DNA from: Toxotes chatareus
Lineage: Eukaryota; Chordata; Actinopteri; Toxotidae
DNA length: 64,000 nucleotides
Reading direction: 5' to 3'
Assembly (NCBI GenBank): GCA_016801885.1
Contig: CM028888.1
Coordinates: 14,059,170-14,123,169 of the forward strand
Both the position numbers and the translations under genes were made by a program. Below, in pieces: positions 12,758-24,199 of this stretch; position 1 is the stretch's first letter, and each line of letters begins with the position of its first letter. The notes under the pieces are model-generated. The model was not told the origin of the DNA, made no database searches, and saw nothing but the letters and a program-made list of their open reading frames with translations.

Positions 12758-15700
12758 CTAGAATTGAAGCATAGTTTGGCGTGAGCTAACCTTCTAATTT
12801 CACTGTATATCTCAGTGTGTGTAAAAATATGTTGTATATATGTATGTACTCACAATTTGAGGACTGCCCCCACACACATAGACAGCACCAGTATGGCAAT
12901 GATGGCAGCCGCAATATATACATAGACTGGTACCATGTCATATTCTGGTTCAGGTGCAACTTTTTTCACTTCTAAAAGAAAAGCAAACACACACACATGG
13001 TCAGGTTTGCAAATCACCTCCTTAAAAACATCTATAAATTAACCATACAAAGACAAGTCAATTAACATCTATGTAAACAACAATAAATGCATGAATAACA
13101 TGCAAAGCTGAAGAGCCATATTTGGACATTATATAAATCAATGAGTAGCTGTAGATGTCTAAAAATTCAGGGGACTACGCACACTCTGGACTACAAGAAC
13201 ATTGTTTCAACTCAAATATGTTAAAGATCAGAGCCAAAACAACAGAAAAGGTATCACTGTTCAAATGTTTGCAGACTGTCCTACACACCTAAGTAAATTA
13301 ACCTCAAACACTGAAAACAGATTACATTTCAGCTTCACATTCATTTAGTTTTCTCTTTTTGGAGTTTAGAACAGTTTCCCACGAATGAAAGATGTGTGAA
13401 GGTCATTAAAAGCTGACACTGTACTTGGAGAAGGCCTGGTTTGCATTGTCTCATGCAGTCCTTGTTGTGGCCAACTCCCTTTACCTGGCGGGGATGTATG
13501 GACGCAGTGTAGACAGGATGAGTCACTACTGGCGCGACAAAGGCAGGATTTTTTCCTATGCCTCAGTCAGTTGAGTCTCTATTATCATACATTGGGAATC
13601 TAAACTTTCCAAGACATCTCTACCTTCGTACTTGATGAAAAGTTACAACCGTCTCATTAGCACTCATTATTCTTATTATGGTATATCAGTGAAAAATGTA
13701 CATTTTCAGTTAAAAAAAATAAATAAAAAACTAATTAGTTATAAATTAGTCCAATAATGTAATGTAACTCTCAACATAATCTCAAATAACACAGGTTCTC
13801 AAACTAGATTGATATACATCTACAATACATATAATGAAGGACTCACTATAAGGTGCTTATCAATTTGGGTGATGTTGCAACGAGGCATTTCAGGGCACTG
13901 GAGGTCTTTTCTTTAAAGCTAAAATACATTTTTTATTTATCACTTTGAGCTGCTCACAGTTACATCATTGTATACAGTATGTTTCCATTCATCCTCATAA
14001 TGTTCAGGATGTTGCTGATACCCTACACTGTGTCTGTGTAGGTTCTCATTCATCCAGGCCATAGAAGACCCTTGGATGAGAGGCAAAATGTCTTCAAAGC
14101 TTCAAACAAGAAGTCCAGTTGCCTTTAAATCAACCCATAGGATAATACCCTACAGTACGAAATCTGTGAGGTTCTCTGTCATCCAGGTCACAGTTCTCAG
14201 AGAAAGTTTGAATCTAGGGCAGCAGGACTGGTATTAGACTCTTGAAGACCTTTCCAAGAGGTTTCATCAGTTCTGACTGACTGATGGGGAGACCCAGGTA
14301 TTTATTCTTGGTAGGATCATTAACCAGGCCACTGATAGTACTTATTGGTCAGTGCTCCTGGGTGTTGTGATGACTGTCGTCAGAGTCGTTAAAGTCACTT
14401 GATAGACAGTTTAGTCTCCTGGGAAGGCATGAAAGGACAGCATTGTAGGCCTTCTCCTCTTTTGAGGGACCGTTTCTTTACTTTGACGAAGATGGACTCC
14501 TTCACTCCTCTTTCAAACCACCTGTCCTCCCTGTTCAAAATGCGAACATCATTGTCAATAAAAGAGTGTCCCTTGTCCTTAAGGTGTTAGAAAAATGCTG
14601 AGTCTTGTCCTAATGAGTTGGCCCTTGGGTGGCTGTTTCGTTTCACGGATGTAGAGCTCATTGCACTCTTCACTGCACTGGACTGCATAAACCATGTTAC
14701 TTTTGTGGGCGTGAAGAGTGCGGTCTTTGGGGTGTATCACTTTTTGTCTTAGTGTGTTGCTGGATTTGAAAAACACAGGGATCGGATGCTTGTTGAAAAT
14801 TCTCCAATACTTCCAAGTTTTTCCAATACTTCAGACATGTAAGGGATGAAAATGTTGTTCCATCTATTCTTTCTTTTTTTTTCATCACCCATTGTGTTGG
14901 TGTCCTTTCTGGATCTTGTAGCCGCTTTCACAAAGTTCCAGTTGGGTTATCCACAAGCTTTGACTGCGTTCTTTAAATGACGGTGTTTCTTTTCTTGGGC
15001 CTAGGCACTCGTAGGCACTTTATCAGGTCGCAAATACCTCCGCTTCTTATGGTGGAAAAATGGAGATGTAGGCACACAGATATAGCCGGAGAACAGCCTT
15101 GCATATCTGTTTGGTGCCCAATTCATTCGTAGCATTAGAGACAAGATCTCATCAGTGTTGAGAGAATACAGACAGATGTTAAGTGCCTGCCAACTTTGGA
15201 AAAGTGGTGAAAAGGGAACTGCATCAGTTGTCAGGTGCAAGCACCACTAGATATGGACAGTGTCTTATCTGAGACTTAAGAACAAGGATGGAGACGTTCA
15301 CTGAGTTTTTATCATGCGTAAGTCTTGTGTGTCTCCCACAAAGGTCACCACTACTCTGAGGCTAGAACTGACAGTGGAACTGCTGTCATCCAGTTGGCTC
15401 ATGGGTCCCAAGCACCCATGGGAAAAGAAATGAAAAGACACGAAGCAGAGGGAATCTGCTACCAAGTAACAATAAGCTATATCATCTTGATGTCTTTTTA
15501 GACAGAGATGCTGTCCTCAAGGTGGGAGGAAGACTACGTCGTTCAGCCCTTTGTAGCTCACTGATGCTCACAATAGTCATCCCCAGAGTACATGTTATCA
15601 CAAAACTGATAACTGCACAATGCCTTGAAATGGTTAAACACCTGGGCATATTTCTGACTAAACAAGAATGAATAGAATACAAAAGACATGGATTTTTGTT

Positions 15701-18700
15701 TACATGCTTTAGTTCTCGTGCGACTCATGTTGAGATGTTAGATGAGCTGTCGACTGATGTTTTCATCAACAGTCTGCATTGATTTTTTTCCTGGTACTGA
15801 TTCTGTAGGTGCCAAAACTGAACTTCAAGCAGTGTAAAGTTGATGCTGATAGACTGGCAATTGTCCTTGTAGAAAAACACATTTATTTTGTCTTGAACAC
15901 ACCTCATGCAAGCCATGCTGGTGGAGTGTGGGAATGACAGATCGGTCCTGATAGAGTCAAGGGAATGTCCCCAAGGACTTTACCGTATGAGGCAATAGCT
16001 GCCCTCTTCCAGCAGACAACCTGGGCAATCTCTGCACTGCACTACCTGTCCCAGGCAAATTTGTCAGAGAGGCCTTGTGTGAACAATGGCAGAGCCGTTT
16101 TGGAGGTCTAACAACCTTGGCACATGCCCAAGGGAAACTTTCATGTAGGTGACATACTGATGGACACAGATGAAATGCAATCAAGATCTCTGTGGAGACT
16201 TGGAAGAGAGGCTGTACCAGACAAAGATGGACTTGTAAGGAGAGTCAAGATATTTCTAGGAAATAAAAGTCTGAACAAAAAAGGTGAATGCGTAAGCAAA
16301 GCATCTGTGGTAGAACATCAAGTTAGTGGCCCTTGGAGAGGCCTCTTAAACATAAAGGGAAGGTAAGAGTTTGATGTGTAAACAGTGTTCAGTAAAAAGT
16401 AATTTCACATAAGCAAATGACTTGTGTTTTAAATGAATCTAGATGTAAAACATTTAATTTGGTGGTAGTGTAAACGACATCAATGCAGAGTGGTTCACAC
16501 GTGTAAAAATTGTGTTTGTAATGTATTTATTACGTTGTTCTTGTGAACACGTACTTTTATTTTGAAAGGACACTACGCATATAACAAACAGAAACTAATC
16601 GTATAAAAAACAGTAAATGCTGCAGAGACGGTAACACAGAGCACGGGGAGAGAAACAAGTGATGAGGATGAAGAGGGAGAGTAAGTTAAAATGGAAATGT
16701 GAGAGTCGAGTTGGCAACAAGGTATGCTGCTTGCATTTGTTTGTCTCTAATAATTTATTTATATTATTATAGTTTATAGTTTATAGTTTATTTGACGTAC
16801 TTTCTGACTTTGTGATACTAACACAGTTTAATGTACTATTTGGTCTTCTGTTTGTGTCATTTATGTTTAACTCTTACATTGATCCACGAACTGCAAGAAA
16901 ACAGAATAAACTGCATTAGAACATCAGTTACGGTAAGATACAGTTCTTTAGATTTCTAATTCAGTGAACCATAATCACAGAGAGCAAAAGTAACTGTCAA
17001 ATGGGACAAAAATCTCATGGGGGCATCCAGACAAAGAGTGAATAGGAGAGTACTGGCGAATGACAATGGCATTTACAAAATCCTAATCTAAAAAAAAGTT
17101 TCCCACGATCTAGTTTTATAATTTTGTCACACTCAAACAGATTTCATGCAAGAAATGATCATGTCAGGTTTTCTATGTAATACCTGGGATTACATTATGA
17201 CAATATACTGGTGTTTTTAATGCAACGCTGTAGTAAACTGAAACACCTTTACCTGGGTAGCAGGTTGGATGATTCCACTCGCTCCAAAAGCTTTGGTCTG
17301 CACAATACTTGTGCAATTTGGACCGGACCCTGAAGCAGTTTCTCTCATGGTCGTGAATGAGGGGCAGGGTCAGTTTCATCTCTTTGGTTAAAATCTGCAG
17401 TTGTTAAGAAAAAAAAAATAAGAAGGGAAATGATTTGAAAGAAATACAACTTAGAGAGTTGACATCCATTGCCTAAACTGGCTTAAAGAAAAACATCTAA
17501 CAGCTAAAGACCCAGAAAACCTCCTCAGGGGTCAGTCACAGCTAAATGATTACTGAATATTGGACTGTCAGCAACCACAAACCCACCCCCAGTGGAACTA
17601 TAATGTTCCTCCATGTCCATCAAATGTGTTAAGTTCAGGGATGAGGTTGCAATTGGGATTGTCAAGCATGTTTATATACTTCTCATAAGTCTCAGAACGT
17701 TATAAATAGCAAAAAATATAAATATATTAAGAGGTTTAATGCTGCACTGCAAAAAGTACTTTTTTCCGACTTCACTGTTAATATTTCATTATTTTTTATC
17801 CTCCCCTGTTGCTCTTGCAGTTTTTAAGTTTTACATTATCTTATCTGACTCTTCCCAGCATGCTCATACAGCTCTCACAGCACCTTAATCCTTTGTACAT
17901 CAGAAAGCTCTGGAACCCAAGCCCATTCAGAGCAAACAAAGGCAGAAAGATACACACCCTATAAATCTCTGAATGAATAATAGCTTGATTGAGTGAGTGC
18001 CTTAAGAGTGTTCTTTAAGTAAACCTTACCGATGCAATTTTTCCATCAGATCCCTCCTGTTGCACCTCCCATTCTAGGCAGCGTCCAGAGTCCATCCCAA
18101 CAGGAAGCTCCCAGTGTACTTCCAGCTGCGTGTCTGGACCTGCTTGCAGATGCAGCTTCTCTGTGGTTCCAGGCTTCACTGCATAAATATTAAAATAAGG
18201 AAGACGAGATTACGGAGTGTGACAGGAAGCTGAGAGGAAAACAAACAGCAGTGTCATTACAGTGAAGTGAGTAACGACCACTAACACAAGATCAAAACTT
18301 GAGTGCAGTAATTATTATACCCTGACTGAACGCTCATCCTGCATATTATGGTTGCCCCACCCCAGAAGGCAAACATGCATGTACCTTGGTTTTGCATCTG
18401 CAGGGAGGTGAACATTGGTTTCAGCAGCCCTTCAGAAGAGGAGCCATTTATGCAGAAGTTGATATCAGTGAAAAGAGGGAGAGCGTTCTCTGAGAAGTTG
18501 CAGCCGCTCCTGAATCCGCCTGAAAATATGTATTTTGGGCATTCCTCCGCTCGTTCCAGTTTCTTGTGCCTGGGGAAGATGTAGACCAGAAGACACACTG
18601 CTTATCATTATCTATTCATCCAAACTGTTTTTTTTTTTTCAGGTGTTGGTGAGGCATCAATGAGCCATCATCTATGATGTGACCATCTCAACCAACAGGA

Positions 18701-21700
18701 TATCCAAGGCACTAGAGCTTATCTTAACGCTTCAGGCAGAACAGTAACTCACAAGAAAGAAATAACTGAAAAACAGGTCTGATTTGCCAGTGACAAGTAT
18801 TTATTTTATTCTGTTGCTTTGTGTTTAATGTCACATGTTGCTGGTTTTAAAGTGCTAAAATATGGTCAAATGGACCAGCTGCTTTCTGGCATCACAGCCA
18901 CATTGCAGAAATGTTGACCCCGAGGCCGTGGCTAAAGCACATAGATGGTTCCGTCAGCAAGACAAATAGGCTTTTCAAACTTATTCCATGTCCAAAGACT
19001 TGTTTCTCCTTCTTCCTGGCTACGCCAAAGGAAGTGGTGTTCATAGGCCAGGGTTTTGTTGGCAGGAATGTGTGACTTAAGTGTGTGCATGCTTGTTGCC
19101 TCAGAATGGAAGGCCAGAAGGAAGTTGGGTTCTTTTGTACTTTTGTGCGCTCAACATTTTATCATCGATTAGATGGCTTATATTTCTTACATCTGTACAT
19201 TTCTCCCTTTAATTTTTTCAGTTACACATAATCAACACTTAATATGTTGAAATGACACATTTGTGTTTAATTACATGGTACAATTACATTAAATGCCTAA
19301 AATATTTAGAAGTGGTGTGTGCCCACTCAGCCCACTCAGTGGTAAATTCATTTTTAGCTCACACAACAGCAAAATGGGTTCTTTGTTTCAAGCCTACACT
19401 GTGCCCACACTTTTGGGCTTGTGTGGGTTGCCCACTAGGGCCCCGTGACTTGGAGCGTGGCAAGCGTTTCACCAGGCATGGGAATCGTGAAACCCTCAGT
19501 GGCACCACATGGGACTACATGGGGTTGTTTGCTGGATTACTTTTGGATTTTTTTAACAATCAGAAGTGGGTGTAATCATCACAATCTTGTAGGGACACAG
19601 CTCAGTGATAACACACATCACTGAGCTGGTTTTCCATTGATATGTGTTTACATTTACGTCCCTCATCCATTAATGTTTGTTTCTGTCTGTGCACATCTGG
19701 ACAAATGATAGGTGAAGAAACTACGTCAAACCAGCCTGTGAATCGAACGTGTATGAACGATTGCTGAAGAGTTTGTTTAATGATGAGAGGTGCAGAAAAG
19801 AGGTGCACGTGTCCTGCACCGAATTTCACAGAGGTGTTCCGCCTCAATAAAAAAGAACTATAATGTGCTTGTTTCCCCACCAAAAAAAGGGGGGTGGGGT
19901 TGGTGGTGGTGGTGAACAACTGAACAACTGATGTATTTCAGCGTGAAGCTTTTTTAGACTTTATCATCACACTGAGACTATTTAACTGGATAATCAGTTC
20001 AGTTTTAATTCAGTTACTTAATTTAGTTCTTAGCTAATATCTTTGGCTTTATTTTCGTTAAAGCAAGACCAAGTTTCTGCAGAACAGACTCTTGGTCTTA
20101 AACAAACAAAAAAAAATTGTAAAATAAAACTTGAGCTCTAGTTTGTTTTGATTTTTAGCAGTAATGGTGACCGAATATAAAATGGTTAAAAGTGGTTGAA
20201 CTGACTGTCACTGTAACAAACAGATCAATGTCGGTAGAACATTTCATGGAAATCCATCCAATAATAGTGCAGATATTTTGCTTTGAAGTAGCTTGTGACA
20301 GCTGCTGGCATAGCTAAAAAAAAATAGTCTCTGTTGGACATATGACGTACCAGAAATACAGCTTTTGCTGTGAGTTGGCTGGCATCTTTGGGCTTCTTTC
20401 CCACGTGCACTCCATGTTCTCCATGTTATGGAACACACAGACAAAGTCCTTAACCGTGGCACCCACAAGACCTAGAGGTAGAAAGATCAAGGTCAATTCA
20501 TAGATTTTCCAAAGCGGACATCTTTTTTTATCAATATTTCACTATTCCTCTTTTTAAGACCTCAGTGCCTGACCTGTGCTGGGAGGCTTCTGAACCAGTT
20601 CAGTGTAGTTTGTACTCTCGATCATAGTGCCGTTGGTGCAGGGTCCGCTCAGCAGCGTGTACACTCTCACTCTGACGTCTTTCATCAGATCAAACTGGGC
20701 ACGGTATGACCTCTTAGACGTCCTGACGGCCTGTCAATCCAGAAAAGCAAATCCATCATTCAGGTTAGAGACTGGAATTCCCATGAGATATATTATTCTG
20801 GGAAAGCTGACACTATAGGCTTGTATTCAAAGCTGATTATTGTTTTGAGCCAGTCCTGTTTGGAAGAAAATTTGATGCCTCAGCTGGCATCTCGAAAAAG
20901 ATTGTGTCCTCAGGCATTCAAGTGTAGTGAGAAACTGTTTATAACCGGCCAACAATGAATGCACCTTATGACAGTGAAACTGGGTGGGGATTTGTAAAAA
21001 TTACATCAACTTTCAGGAAGTCAAAGTCAAACTTTGTGTTTATGCTTCTAACCATCACATCATGTCATAATTGTTACCATTGCCATTACCACAGTCTTTG
21101 TCATTATTATGATTACTCATCCCCATGGGCACAGAGATGATCATTGTCTTAGTCATTACACACTCATTGCATTCTACTTTTCTGTCATGGCTCTCCCATT
21201 TTAACTAATGTGTCTGCCAGTTCTGTGTTTTCATTGTTCACTAACTCTTTTGTCTATTTGTCTTCGTCACTTCAGACCCAGCTGCTTGCCTCTGCCCGAT
21301 TTCACACCTGTTGGCTGCTCCATTCCTGCGCATAGCAGTCCCCATCTACCTAATCATCACTTCTGTACATATTCCTCCCTTTGTACTGCTGCCCGCCCGT
21401 TTGGTCTGCCTTGTTCCAAACACACCATTAAATGCTTGTTCCCTGCCATCATTGACCCTTTTGTGCTTTTGGGTTTTCAGTTTCTCGGAATGCCCTAGCA
21501 GTATTTCTCATTGTAACCTGACTGCTTCCTTTGTCAGATGCCATCATCCCTTGAAAACACTACATGTTTGTTGCTGTTTCAACCTGATTGGTCTACCCTG
21601 TGCTGGCAGAAATCAGATTGACCCATGGCTAGTCAGTTTTTCTTCAGGTATATCATGGTACACACACAGGCATCTTTGATACATCTATGAGTCAGACACC

Positions 21701-22795
21701 TGGCTTCCGTAATGGCACACTTCCATGACGCATAAAGTCAAACAGATGAAGTATTATCCTTACCTAAATCGGTGAAGCCACACTCAGGTATGTGCAGTTT
21801 GGCACACGTTTCAATTTTGCCAATATATGAAAGCGGATTTTTTTCACACACACACACACACACATCCTTGTTTCACATAGATTTGCACACATAATCAGGG
21901 ATGTTGGAAGTGGAGCAAGTTCCACTGAATTCCAGACATCAAAAACAAAATTCCTCTTTATCTACTTAATGTGAGCTCGAAAACGTATCATCTGTGTGTG
22001 GGGTTGGCATCCTATTCTGATGATGAATCATCATCTCAGGATTATTATTCATTCTTCATTAATGTCATCACTTATCATACACATACTGTTGTAGCTGCAT
22101 GAACATCAAGGATATGAAATGACTGAACTTTGAATAAAATTGTAATCACTCACAGTCCAACTGTCCTTGTAGGTGTTGAAGTACTCCAGCTGGTAACGTT
22201 TGGGACACTCTGTCATGTTGATCAAGCTGGCTGGGGGACTCCATGTAATCTCAAGGTGTCCAAGATGTCCAGGGTCTAATATCACAAGGTTCTCAGGAGG
22301 ATCCACTGCAAGTTGGAAAGGAGCTTTATTTGCAGAGGTTGTGTCCCACTCTTTTCTGGTCATCAGCAGCATGGTACATCTCATCACCGTATTTTACCTG
22401 GCTTACGTTGACGGGTATTTACACTAAATTGAATAATCCACCGCTGTTATCAGGAAACGAGGCGTTGATATTCTGATAATTTCCACCCCTCCAAGCACAA
22501 AGTCGCACCTAAGCTCGTGCTTTCTCTGTAGAACTATTTATTTATCATGTTATGTTATGTTAATATTAATTAACTGTACTTTGCTTTATTTGGTTTCCTC
22601 GGTACATTAAAGAATAACTTTGTTGTTTTTTTAAAATGGTCCAAGGGGGAAAAATAGCAGGCGAGAGACCGGTGAATAATTGAATAAAACTAATCTGGAC
22701 TAACCTGTATATCCATCGCAATGTATGCTTCCCCTCCAGGTCATTAAAAGCAGCATCAACGCAGCTTGATGAGTCACCGCAGATTTACTTGCCAT
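12670..22795 (-). CDS. il13ra2: il13ra2 (interleukin-13 receptor subunit alpha-2), complete, 9 coding exons
   Basis: Nine exons join in frame (1203 nt, 400 aa): 22705-22795, 22154-22305, 20574-20730, 20351-20471, 18385-18569, 18030-18178, 17253-17394, 12854-12971 and 12670-12757. Residues 1-26 form a signal peptide with core ALMLLLM. The first fibronectin-III module has VILDPGHLGHLEITWSPP, matching the mammalian EIVDPGYLGYLYLQW block. The cytokine-receptor motif C145-x9-C155-x-W157 is present. The membrane-proximal module ends in WSEWN (322-326), a one-residue variant of WSxWS. A membrane helix spans about 346-370. The 29-residue tail has a basic start (RRSKQEKK) and no proline-rich Box1, as expected for a decoy receptor that binds IL-13 without JAK docking. 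The mammalian protein is about 380 aa. Binding and decoy role are inferred from the family. Confidence 0.93.
12854..12971 (-). CDS. il13ra2: il13ra2 coding exon 8 (membrane helix)
   Basis: The exon encodes EVKKVAPEPEYDMVPVYVYI followed by AAAIIAILVLSMCVGAVLK, the juxtamembrane stalk and single membrane helix. The acceptor is tcttttag and the donor GTGAGT. Confidence 0.9.
14029..14996 (-). mobile_element. Penelope-like retroelement fragment with GIY-YIG endonuclease
   Basis: In il13ra2 intron 7, minus-strand frames give the region after the reverse transcriptase: RHLKNAVKACG-stop-PNWNFVKAATR, then VIHPKDRTLHAHKSNMVYAV, QCSEECNELYIRETKQP and, after a break, NDVRILNREDRWFERGVKES. This is the linker plus GIY-YIG-type endonuclease of fish Penelope-like elements, with stops and frameshifts. 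Two copies of the family's 3' signature (cctggatgaatgagaacct and cctggatgacagagaacct) lie at about 14040-14060 and 14170-14190. The reverse transcriptase core is missing, so the copy is truncated at its 5' end near 14996. Confidence 0.82.
15003..16290 (+). mobile_element. decayed BEL/Pao LTR-retrotransposon pol fragment
   Basis: Plus-strand frames, broken by stops, follow the BEL/Pao pol order. They are YLRFLWWKNGDVG (about 15033), LRLKNKDGDVH and TTTLRLELTVELLSS (15268-15390), VFLDRDAVLKVGGRLRRS (about 15490), GFLFTCFSSRATHVEMLDEL then STDVFINSLH (15690-15760), NTPHASHAGGVWE (about 15895), and finally NFHVGDILMDTDE with WRLGREAVPDKDGLVRRV (16137-16245). These correspond to the end of reverse transcriptase/RNase H, the integrase zinc-binding region, the integrase core with HASHAGGVWE, and the integrase C-terminal domain. 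No LTR was recognised. The element is dead. Confidence 0.85.
16291..17252. other. rest of il13ra2 intron 7, nothing recognised
   Basis: Between the BEL/Pao remnant and exon 7 I see no exon or clear repeat. A short tandem of tatagttta lies near 16770-16792. Sequence from 12972 to 14028 is likewise unassigned intron. Confidence 0.45.
17253..17394 (-). CDS. il13ra2: il13ra2 coding exon 7 (WSxWS-like)
   Basis: The exon runs ILTKEMKLTLPLIHDHERNC, FRVRSKLHKYCADQSFWSEW, NHPTCYP. It carries the WSEWN variant of the WSxWS motif. Confidence 0.92.
18030..18178 (-). CDS. il13ra2: il13ra2 coding exon 6
   Basis: The exon encodes VKPGTTEKLHLQAGPDTQLE, then VHWELPVGMDSGRCLEWEV, the start of the membrane-proximal fibronectin-III module. 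It ends in phase 0 at GTAAGG. Confidence 0.9.
18385..18569 (-). CDS. il13ra2: il13ra2 coding exon 5
   Basis: The exon completes FW and reads HKKLERAEECPKYIFSGGF, parallel to the mammalian YEGLDHALQCVDYI region, then RSGCNF and DINFCINGSSSEG, parallel to FYICVNGSSEN. Confidence 0.92.
20225..20292 (+). repeat. fragment of a dispersed teleost repeat
   Basis: The phrase aacatttcatggaaatccat followed by ccaataatagtgcagatat resembles part of the repeat at 50530-50945, which has ccatgacaatccatccagca. It lies in il13ra2 intron 4, adjacent to exon 4. Confidence 0.5.
20351..20471 (-). CDS. il13ra2: il13ra2 coding exon 4
   Basis: The exon encodes GATVKDFVCVFHNMENMECT, then WERSPKM to LYFW, and contains the C-x9-C-x-W cytokine-receptor signature. 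The donor GTACGT splits the Trp codon of the FW pair. Confidence 0.9.
20574..20730 (-). CDS. il13ra2: il13ra2 coding exon 3
   Basis: The exon reads AVRTSKRSYRAQFDLMKDV, then VRVYTLLSGPCTNGTMIEST, finishing the first module. NGT and NYT are potential N-glycosylation sites. It leaves with 1 nt of a split Gly codon. Confidence 0.9.
21846..21863. repeat. (CA)n microsatellite in il13ra2 intron
   Basis: A short CA dinucleotide run lies in il13ra2 intron 2. Nearby sequence (21170-21690) has open frames but no recognised domain. Confidence 0.8.
22154..22305 (-). CDS. il13ra2: il13ra2 coding exon 2
   Basis: This exon encodes VDPPENLVILDPGHLGHLEI through YKDSWT, the first strands of the N-terminal fibronectin-III module. 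The acceptor is acttgcag and the donor GTGAGT. Confidence 0.92.
22705..22795 (-). CDS. il13ra2: il13ra2 coding exon 1 (signal peptide)
   Basis: The ATG is at 22795, reading MASKSAVTHQAALMLLLMTW; the donor GTTAGT follows at 22704. A basic residue near the N-terminus followed by a short hydrophobic core supports secretion. Confidence 0.85.
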
Positions 22796-23003
22796 CAGTG
22801 TATATGTACGCGTTTCTATCCGAGACTGAAAGAACATTTAAAGAGTGAAGAAGATGTAAAAATGGCTAAAACAGATTCAAAAATATATACAGCCTGCGTG
22901 AACTCACTTTCAAACCTACCATTAAACTGTAATTGGTTTAACAGGATAATGAAAGTTAAACAGTTTGGGGGAATACAATCACAAAAAATAAAAAAATAAA
23001 TAC

Positions 23004-23057
23004 CTCAAAGGTGTCCAAAATACTTCCCGAATGACTTTTCCCTGTGTGGTCCTGTGG
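23004..23057 (-). other. il13ra2: probable noncoding 5' exon of il13ra2
   Basis: On the minus strand this segment is bounded by an acceptor (tttcttag) and a donor (GTATTT). A second donor, CAG|GTAAGC, lies at 23178 and could end the first exon. Both sit just upstream of the signal-peptide exon. No RNA evidence is available. Confidence 0.4.
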
Positions 23058-23106
23058 CTAAGAAATAAAAATAGAAAAAAAATATTAGAACAAACAATGC
23101 TTAACG

Positions 23107-23148
23107 AAAAAAAAAAAAAAAAAAAAAAACCAAAAAAAAAAAAAAAAA
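23107..23148. repeat. interrupted poly(A) tract
   Basis: An A23 run, then cc, c, and A17 lie between the two putative noncoding exons of il13ra2. Confidence 0.85.
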
Positions 23149-23177
23149 CTGTCAGACTTCCAGACGAGTGTGCTTAC

Positions 23178-23330
23178 CTGAACGTGAGAGGGAGCGTTTT
23201 CCTTCTGTAGTAGGTTCAGGCAAAGTTGAGGAGACTTAAGATGTGGGAGGATTGACCCAAGAGCGAATTCTTTGGGGGTTTTTTTCTTCCTCGTAATGTT
23301 TGGATTCTAAGTAATCAGGAAACCCAAAGT
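23178..23330 (-). promoter_or_regulatory. candidate il13ra2 first exon and promoter
   Basis: A strong donor (CAG|GTAAGC at 23178) follows sequence upstream of il13ra2 on the minus strand. No TATA box or CpG island is obvious and the transcription start is unknown. Confidence 0.25.
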
Positions 23331-23879
23331 GAGGGGAATCGGTGAGTAACTGTCCCGTAAACGCAGACGTGTTTTGGTGTCAAGTTAAAATTGCAAGTAG
23401 GGTGTGGTAGTGATAGTTGTGGTGGTGGTGATGGGGTGGGGGATTTGAGTTATCACCATGTGAGATAACGTTTTGTTTCATTCTATTGACTCCACACCTC
23501 AGCACCTTTCGTTTCATGTTGGCTCTTGTCACTGCGACTTGTAGGATGATTGATAGTTCCACGGAAATATAAGCCTGACTACATTAATGTCTCTTTGTCG
23601 GTCATAAAAGAGGGAGAGAGAGAGTGAGAGAGATTGGCCACAGATATTCTGAAACGCTGGTGGGATCAGTCCACATGTCTGACCCAGTGGTCAGTGACAC
23701 AGCAGATTTCAGCCAGAAGAGGTCAGTGAAACAAAGCTTTTCAGGCTGGTGGTAGATCCCTCTTTAAAATGCCTTTGGAAAGTCAATTTCTCTTGTATCA
23801 CTGGTCCGGTGATGACTTGTTCCCAACAGTGAAGACAGACAGGCAGACCTGGCTACTTCACCTGGTACCTGCCAACCTG

Positions 23880-24140
23880 ACCCTAATGGTGAAAGCCTAA
23901 TATTTGATCCCTCCTACCTCTGAACTGTCTTCTCAGCACCTGTCTTACCCTTTGATCTCCTTGAATCCTCATCATGGCTCCCACTGGCCCATGGGATACC
24001 CAGGTTCTTGTATCTGTCCTGTATGTCTGCTGTCCTGGCCTCTGGTAACTCCACCCCTTCAGTCCTGATTTCCTTCTCTTTGCCACCGTGCACCCACACT
24101 CACCCAGTCCAGAATGACATCCTGATGTCCTCACAGTGAG
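23880..24140 (-). mobile_element. LINE reverse-transcriptase fragment
   Basis: The minus-strand frame reads GVELPEARTADIQDRYKNLG, then IPWASGSHDEDS. A second frame continues QRVRQVLRRQF. This matches a reverse-transcriptase block (IADIQDSYKYLGIPQANG...) common in fish non-LTR elements, with one frameshift between the halves. It is a short dead remnant upstream of il13ra2. Confidence 0.7.
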
Positions 24141-24199
24141 TCAGCGTCTCATTCAGTCACTCCAGACATAAACCTTGATGTTATCCATGTTTAAGAGGT

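Noticed and set aside
15001..15240. 79-codon minus-strand frame
   Set aside because: It is the antisense of the BEL/Pao reverse-transcriptase remnant (YLRFLWWKNGDVG on the plus strand).
19252..19575. 107-codon plus-strand frame and degenerate gcccac/gggcccc phrases in il13ra2 intron 4
   Set aside because: It looks like decayed minisatellite-type sequence; no coding evidence.
21208..21679. Overlapping plus-strand frames of 96 and 122 codons in il13ra2 intron 2
   Set aside because: Translations are hydrophobic but irregular, with no recognisable family; possibly an old LTR-type repeat, but I could not match any.
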